DNA of 6,962 nt from Chromatiaceae bacterium (lineage in GTDB: Bacteria > Pseudomonadota > Gammaproteobacteria > Chromatiales > Chromatiaceae): the NCBI GenBank assembly GCA_016938795.1, contig JAFGTZ010000187.1, positions 1 through 6,962 on the forward strand. Direction: 5' to 3'. A model generated the notes under the pieces. That model ran no database searches and had not been told where the DNA came from. It saw only the letters and a program-made list of their open reading frames with translations. Shown here piece by piece: positions 5,761-6,962 of this stretch. How positions within the stretch are numbered: the first letter of the stretch is position 1; every line of letters starts with the position of its first letter. A program made the position numbers and the translations under genes.

Positions 5761-6504
5761 GTGACATCCGATCTCCAAACCGTTTTCGCCCACCCCGGCG
5801 AGCATCCACAGTTGCCTCTCGCGCTCGAAATCGCGCGCGAGCCAACCTTGGCCGAGTATCTGCCCGGGCCGAACGCCGAGGCAGTTGCGGCCATTGCCGA
5901 GAGCGCAACCGGTGCGGGCGAGCCCTTTGTCTTTCTTTGGGGGGGCGCCGGCACCGGCAAGACGCATCTGCTGCAAGCCGCCTGTCTCGCGGCGGACGGC
6001 GAACGGCGCCATGCGCACTATGTCCCGCTCGCTATCCCAGGGCTCAACCCCAGCCTGCTCGATGATCTGGAGCGGCTTGATCTCATCGCCATCGACGATC
6101 TGCAGACCGTCGCCGGTCAGGCGGACTGGGAGCGGGCGCTGTTCGATCTGTTCAACCGGCTGCGCGAACGCGGGCGCACCCTGCTGGTGGCTGCCCGCGC
6201 GGCGCCTGAGGCGCTCGCGCTCGAACTGCCCGACCTGCGCTCGCGTCTTCAGTGGGGGCCGCGCTACCGCCTGCTCCCGCTTGGCGATGGCGACTGTGAG
6301 CGGCTGCTGGCCGAATCGGCGCGCCGCCGTGGTCTCACGCTCGGCGAGGATCTGGTGCGCTATATCATGCGTCTACACGCGCGCGATCCCGGCTCGCTGC
6401 TTGCACTGATCGAACGTATCGACGCGCTTAGTCTGCGCGAACAGCGCCAACCCACCATCCCCATGGTGCGCCGTCTGCTGCATCCGGCGCGGCGTCAGGA
6501 TTGA
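5761..6504 (+). CDS. hda: DnaA regulatory inactivator Hda
   Basis: AAA+ protein homologous to DnaA domain III. Bound to the DNA-loaded beta clamp it stimulates ATP hydrolysis by DnaA (RIDA), preventing re-initiation of replication. The 247-residue product carries the clamp-binding motif QLPL at 17-20 and the PGPNAEAV block typical of Hda (35-42). Walker A is GGAGTGKT (61-68), Walker B is LIAIDD (108-113), the arginine-rich Box VII region is LRSRLQWG (159-166), and a sensor 2 segment RDPGSLLALIERID lies at 208-221. It lacks the DnaA DNA-binding domain IV, separating it from DnaA itself. The start is GTG 5761 with no clear ribosome binding site. Sixteen residues precede QLPL, longer than in many relatives, so the true start is not certain; translation may depend on coupling from wrbA, 23 nt upstream. 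The 3' end overlaps the convergent phosphatidyltransferase gene by 10 nt. Confidence 0.93.
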   Translation: MTSDLQTVFAHPGEHPQLPLALEIAREPTLAEYLPGPNAEAVAAIAESATGAGEPFVFLWGGAGTGKTHLLQAACLAADGERRHAHYVPLAIPGLNPSLLDDLERLDLIAIDDLQTVAGQADWERALFDLFNRLRERGRTLLVAARAAPEALALELPDLRSRLQWGPRYRLLPLGDGDCERLLAESARRRGLTLGEDLVRYIMRLHARDPGSLLALIERIDALSLREQRQPTIPMVRRLLHPARRQD

Positions 6505-6962
6505 TGCCAGCCGCGCGCCCGCGCCCGATGCCCCCAGATCCACACATATTGAGCGCCGCTGACGACGATGGTCGCCAGACAGAGCCAGACCAGGGTTGCA
6601 ATGAGTGGAGCGGGCAGCGCCCGCACCCCCGCATCGAGCATGACCAGCACAACAAGCAGGATCTGCACCAGGGTATTGAGCTTGCTGATGGGCAGTGGTG
6701 CGGCCTCAAGGGGTTCGATGCCATAGTGGTAGAGCAGCGCGCCGCCCACGATGAGCAGATCACGAAAGATGGCGGCAGCGACCAGCCAGGCGGGAATGAG
6801 TCCCAGGGTGCCCAGCACCAGAAAGCAGGACACCAGCAGCAGCTTGTCGGCGAGCGGATCGAGAATGCCGCCGAGGCGGCTTTGCCAGCCATAGCGCTTG
6901 GCGAGAAAGCCATCAATGCCGTCGGAGATGCCCGCCAGGACAAAGAGCGTCAGCGACCAGCC
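6495..6962 (-). CDS. CDP-alcohol phosphatidyltransferase, 3' part
   Basis: Integral inner-membrane enzyme that transfers a phosphatidyl group from CDP-diacylglycerol to an alcohol in phospholipid synthesis. The gene runs off the window, so only the last 155 residues are seen. They begin with the signature D-G-x2-A-(R/K)-x8-G-x3-D-x3-D, readable as DGFLAK...RLGGILDPLADK (visible residues 17-40), with Lys in place of the usual Arg. After it come about four hydrophobic segments (about 41-56, 57-79, 91-108 and 113-138) and a short basic tail. The closest resemblance is to PgsA (glycerol-3-phosphate as acceptor), but without the N-terminus a paralogue with another acceptor is possible, so no symbol is given. 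A second open frame on the same strand (6428-6943) is an out-of-frame shadow. It is convergent with hda; the stops overlap (TGA at 6497-6495 here, hda TGA at 6502-6504). Confidence 0.9.
   Translation of the reverse strand, partial: GWSLTLFVLAGISDGIDGFLAKRYGWQSRLGGILDPLADKLLLVSCFLVLGTLGLIPAWLVAAAIFRDLLIVGGALLYHYGIEPLEAAPLPISKLNTLVQILLVVLVMLDAGVRALPAPLIATLVWLCLATIVVSGAQYVWIWGHRARARGWHQS

Noticed and set aside
5411..6018. Several minus-strand frames opposite wrbA and hda
   Set aside because: Antisense GC shadows; wrbA and hda are supported by complete motif sets on the plus strand.
6428..6943. 171-codon minus-strand frame overlapping the phosphatidyltransferase
   Set aside because: It is out of frame with the CDP-alcohol phosphatidyltransferase signature and its membrane segments, and is Ser/Trp/Cys-rich with no family resemblance.

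Overview
This is a GC-rich bacterial chromosomal window that looks like a gammaproteobacterium. Supporting this are the prfB-lysS pair with the classical RF2 frameshift, a CpdA-type cAMP phosphodiesterase, and an Hda protein with a clamp-binding motif next to a WrbA-type flavoprotein. The codon usage and protein flavour would fit a purple sulfur bacterium (Chromatiales), but no gene here proves that and it remains an inference.

Layout: (1) Positions 17-2735, minus strand, hold a translation operon: prfB (release factor 2, made through a programmed +1 frameshift) followed after 87 nt by lysS (lysyl-tRNA synthetase). (2) Positions 2736-2895 are a divergent intergenic stretch with the probable prfB promoter and a short GACCTGACCCC-type element. 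(3) Positions 2896-3624, plus strand, encode an apparently intact REP-associated (RAYT/Y1, HUH) tyrosine transposase. It is less GC-rich than its surroundings and is the only mobile-type gene in the window. (4) Positions 3624-4013, plus, encode a small cupin whose start overlaps the transposase stop (TAATG). (5) Positions 4014-4183 carry a candidate promoter and a strong GC hairpin, leading into cpdA (4184-5032). (6) Positions 5132-6504, plus, hold a probable wrbA-hda transcription unit, with only 23 nt between the genes. (7) Positions 6495-6962, minus, hold the 3' part of a CDP-alcohol phosphatidyltransferase gene, convergent with hda and overlapping it by 10 nt; its start lies outside the window.

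Functionally the window is mostly housekeeping: translation termination and tRNA charging (prfB, lysS), cAMP turnover (cpdA), quinone/redox defence (wrbA), replication-initiation control (hda) and membrane phospholipid synthesis. I see no tRNA, rRNA, CRISPR array, integron, toxin-antitoxin pair or defence island, and I found no convincing undescribed system. The points most worth a second look are the RAYT with its upstream element and its junction with the cupin gene, the 5' leader of cpdA, and the textbook prfB recoding site.
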